Shown piece after piece: positions 6,673 to 7,619 of a DNA stretch of 7,619 bases. The first letter of the stretch is position 1, and every line of letters begins with the position of its first letter. The notes beneath the pieces were generated by a model. The model had not been told where the DNA came from. It saw only the letters and a program-made list of their open reading frames with translations, and searched no databases. The translations under genes were made by a program, and so were the position numbers. The DNA is from Bacteroidales bacterium (GTDB lineage Bacteria > Bacteroidota > Bacteroidia > Bacteroidales > UBA10428), in NCBI GenBank assembly GCA_003508755.1, contig DNTK01000405.1, forward strand, positions 1 to 7,619, given 5' to 3'.

Positions 6673-7619
6673 TTATCGGTTAAATAGTAATCTTTCTCCA
6701 GCTTTTGACTCTATCTGGCCATTGTTGTAGACAATTTTACCATTTACAAGAGTAGCCACAACCTTCGATTTAAACTCAACTCCCTCGAATGGCGACCAAC
6801 CACATTTGTACAGAATATTATTTTCCGACACTGTCCAGGGGTCATTCAGGTCAACCAATACCAGGTCAGCTTTGTAACCCTCTCTGATGAAACCTCGGTC
6901 TTTAATACGGTAAAGTTCGGACGGGGCATGGCTCATTTTATGCACAATGGTTTCTATACTGATTTCTCCACGATGATAAAATTCAAGCATAGCAACCAGC
7001 GAATGTTGCACTAAAGGGCCTCCTGAAGGAGCCTTAAAGTACTTATTGCTTTTTTCTTCGAGGGTGTGGGGGGCATGATCGGTGGCAATTACATCCAGTT
7101 TATCTGCCAGCAGTCCTGCAAATAATGCCTTCTGATCATTTTTTGTTTTAATAGCCGGATTCCATTTTATTCGTGCCCCATGTTTATAATAGTCGGTATC
7201 GTTAAACCATAAATGATGTACACATACCTCACCAGTAATCTTTTTGTCGGTTATTTTACCGGCATCAAGCAATGAAAGTTCTTTGCCGGTTGTAAGGTGT
7301 AAAATATGCAATTGCGAACCATATTTAGTTGCAAGGCTGGCAGCCAGCGATGATGATTTGTAACAGGCTTCCTCGCTTCGAATTAAAGGGTGGTATTTAA
7401 AGGCAATATCTTCGCCAAATTCAGCTTTATATTTTTGTGTGTTGGCTCGAATGGTTTGTTCATCTTCGCAATGTGTGGCAATTAGTGTGGGTGATTCGGC
7501 AAATATACCTTGCAGTGCCTTTTCATCATCAACCAGCATGTTGCCGGTAGAGGAACCCATAAAAACCTTCACTCCACAGATGGTTTTTGGGTTTAACTTT
7601 TTTATTTCATTGTGGTTTT
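6673..7619 (-). CDS. pyrC: Dihydroorotase, C-terminal 314 residues (5' end outside window)
   Basis: Dihydroorotase is the zinc amidohydrolase that cyclises N-carbamoyl-L-aspartate to dihydroorotate, the third step of pyrimidine synthesis. The frame stays open to the right edge. The GTG at 7572 falls within the conserved GVKVFMGSSTGNML motif and is not the start, so the N-terminal barrel with the HxH zinc motif lies outside. Visible metal-site candidates are the Lys of GVKVFMG (probably carboxylated), His in ATHCEDE (7473-7471), the histidines of LHILHLTT (His at 7299-7297) and Asp of IATDHAPH (7080-7078). Substrate-loop type motifs KWNPAIK and APSGGPLVQHSL follow, then the C-terminal beta-sandwich (ADLVLVDLNDPW, VNGKIVYNNGQI) typical of cyclic amidohydrolases. 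Hydantoinase-like enzymes share this fold, but VKVFMGSSTGNM and ATDHAPHTLEEK fit the Bacteroidota dihydroorotase group. The lipoprotein gene follows after 22 bases. Confidence 0.93.
   Translation of the reverse strand, partial: NHNEIKKLNPKTICGVKVFMGSSTGNMLVDDEKALQGIFAESPTLIATHCEDEQTIRANTQKYKAEFGEDIAFKYHPLIRSEEACYKSSSLAASLATKYGSQLHILHLTTGKELSLLDAGKITDKKITGEVCVHHLWFNDTDYYKHGARIKWNPAIKTKNDQKALFAGLLADKLDVIATDHAPHTLEEKSNKYFKAPSGGPLVQHSLVAMLEFYHRGEISIETIVHKMSHAPSELYRIKDRGFIREGYKADLVLVDLNDPWTVSENNILYKCGWSPFEGVEFKSKVVATLVNGKIVYNNGQIESKAGERLLFNR

Noticed and set aside
6673..7572. Treating the GTG at 7572 as the dihydroorotase start
   Set aside because: The frame continues upstream without a stop to the edge and the upstream codons (TICG before VKVFMG) belong to the conserved motif; the gene is partial.

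Overview
This window comes from the chromosome of a member of the Bacteroidota. The evidence is the type of the genes (a Bacteroidota-style dihydroorotase and mfd, and an RhlE-like helicase with a lysine-rich tail), AT-rich intergenic DNA, no Shine-Dalgarno sequences, and promoter-like elements of the Bacteroidota form TTTG...TAnnTTTG next to several starts. The genes are mostly housekeeping and the region is densely coded. The longest stretch without a gene is about 200 bases (3163-3365). I see no RNA gene, mobile element, CRISPR array or phage feature.

Layout. Bases 1-1797 (minus) hold the N-terminal 599 codons of mfd, the transcription-repair coupling factor, cut by the window edge just after Walker A. 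Directly upstream on the same strand, 1828-3162 encodes a DEAD-box RNA helicase that carries DEVD in motif II. The 30-base gap suggests a helicase-mfd operon, driven by a very good Bacteroidota promoter at 3181-3212. That promoter overlaps the most upstream in-frame TTG, so the GTG at 3162 is the better helicase start. Divergent from this pair, 3366-4622 (plus) encodes an aspartokinase. Facing it, with a 69-base gap, 4692-6074 (minus) encodes a second and very different aspartokinase of the ectoine-cluster type (Ask_Ect-like), although no ectoine genes are visible. Upstream on the minus strand are a small lipoprotein gene (6147-6650) and the C-terminal part of a dihydroorotase (6673 to the right edge), 22 bases apart and probably co-transcribed.

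How the genes relate. mfd and the helicase both act on RNA polymerase products or transcripts. The two aspartokinases catalyse the same committed step of aspartate-family biosynthesis (lysine, threonine, methionine, diaminopimelate), while dihydroorotase belongs to the other large aspartate-consuming route, pyrimidine synthesis. The most unusual points are the convergent pair of dissimilar aspartokinases, the Arg-to-Leu change at the aspartate-binding position of the first one, the DEVD box of the helicase, the helicase promoter/start overlap, and a perfect 6-bp-arm dyad upstream of the second aspartokinase. I did not find a clearly new multi-gene system here.
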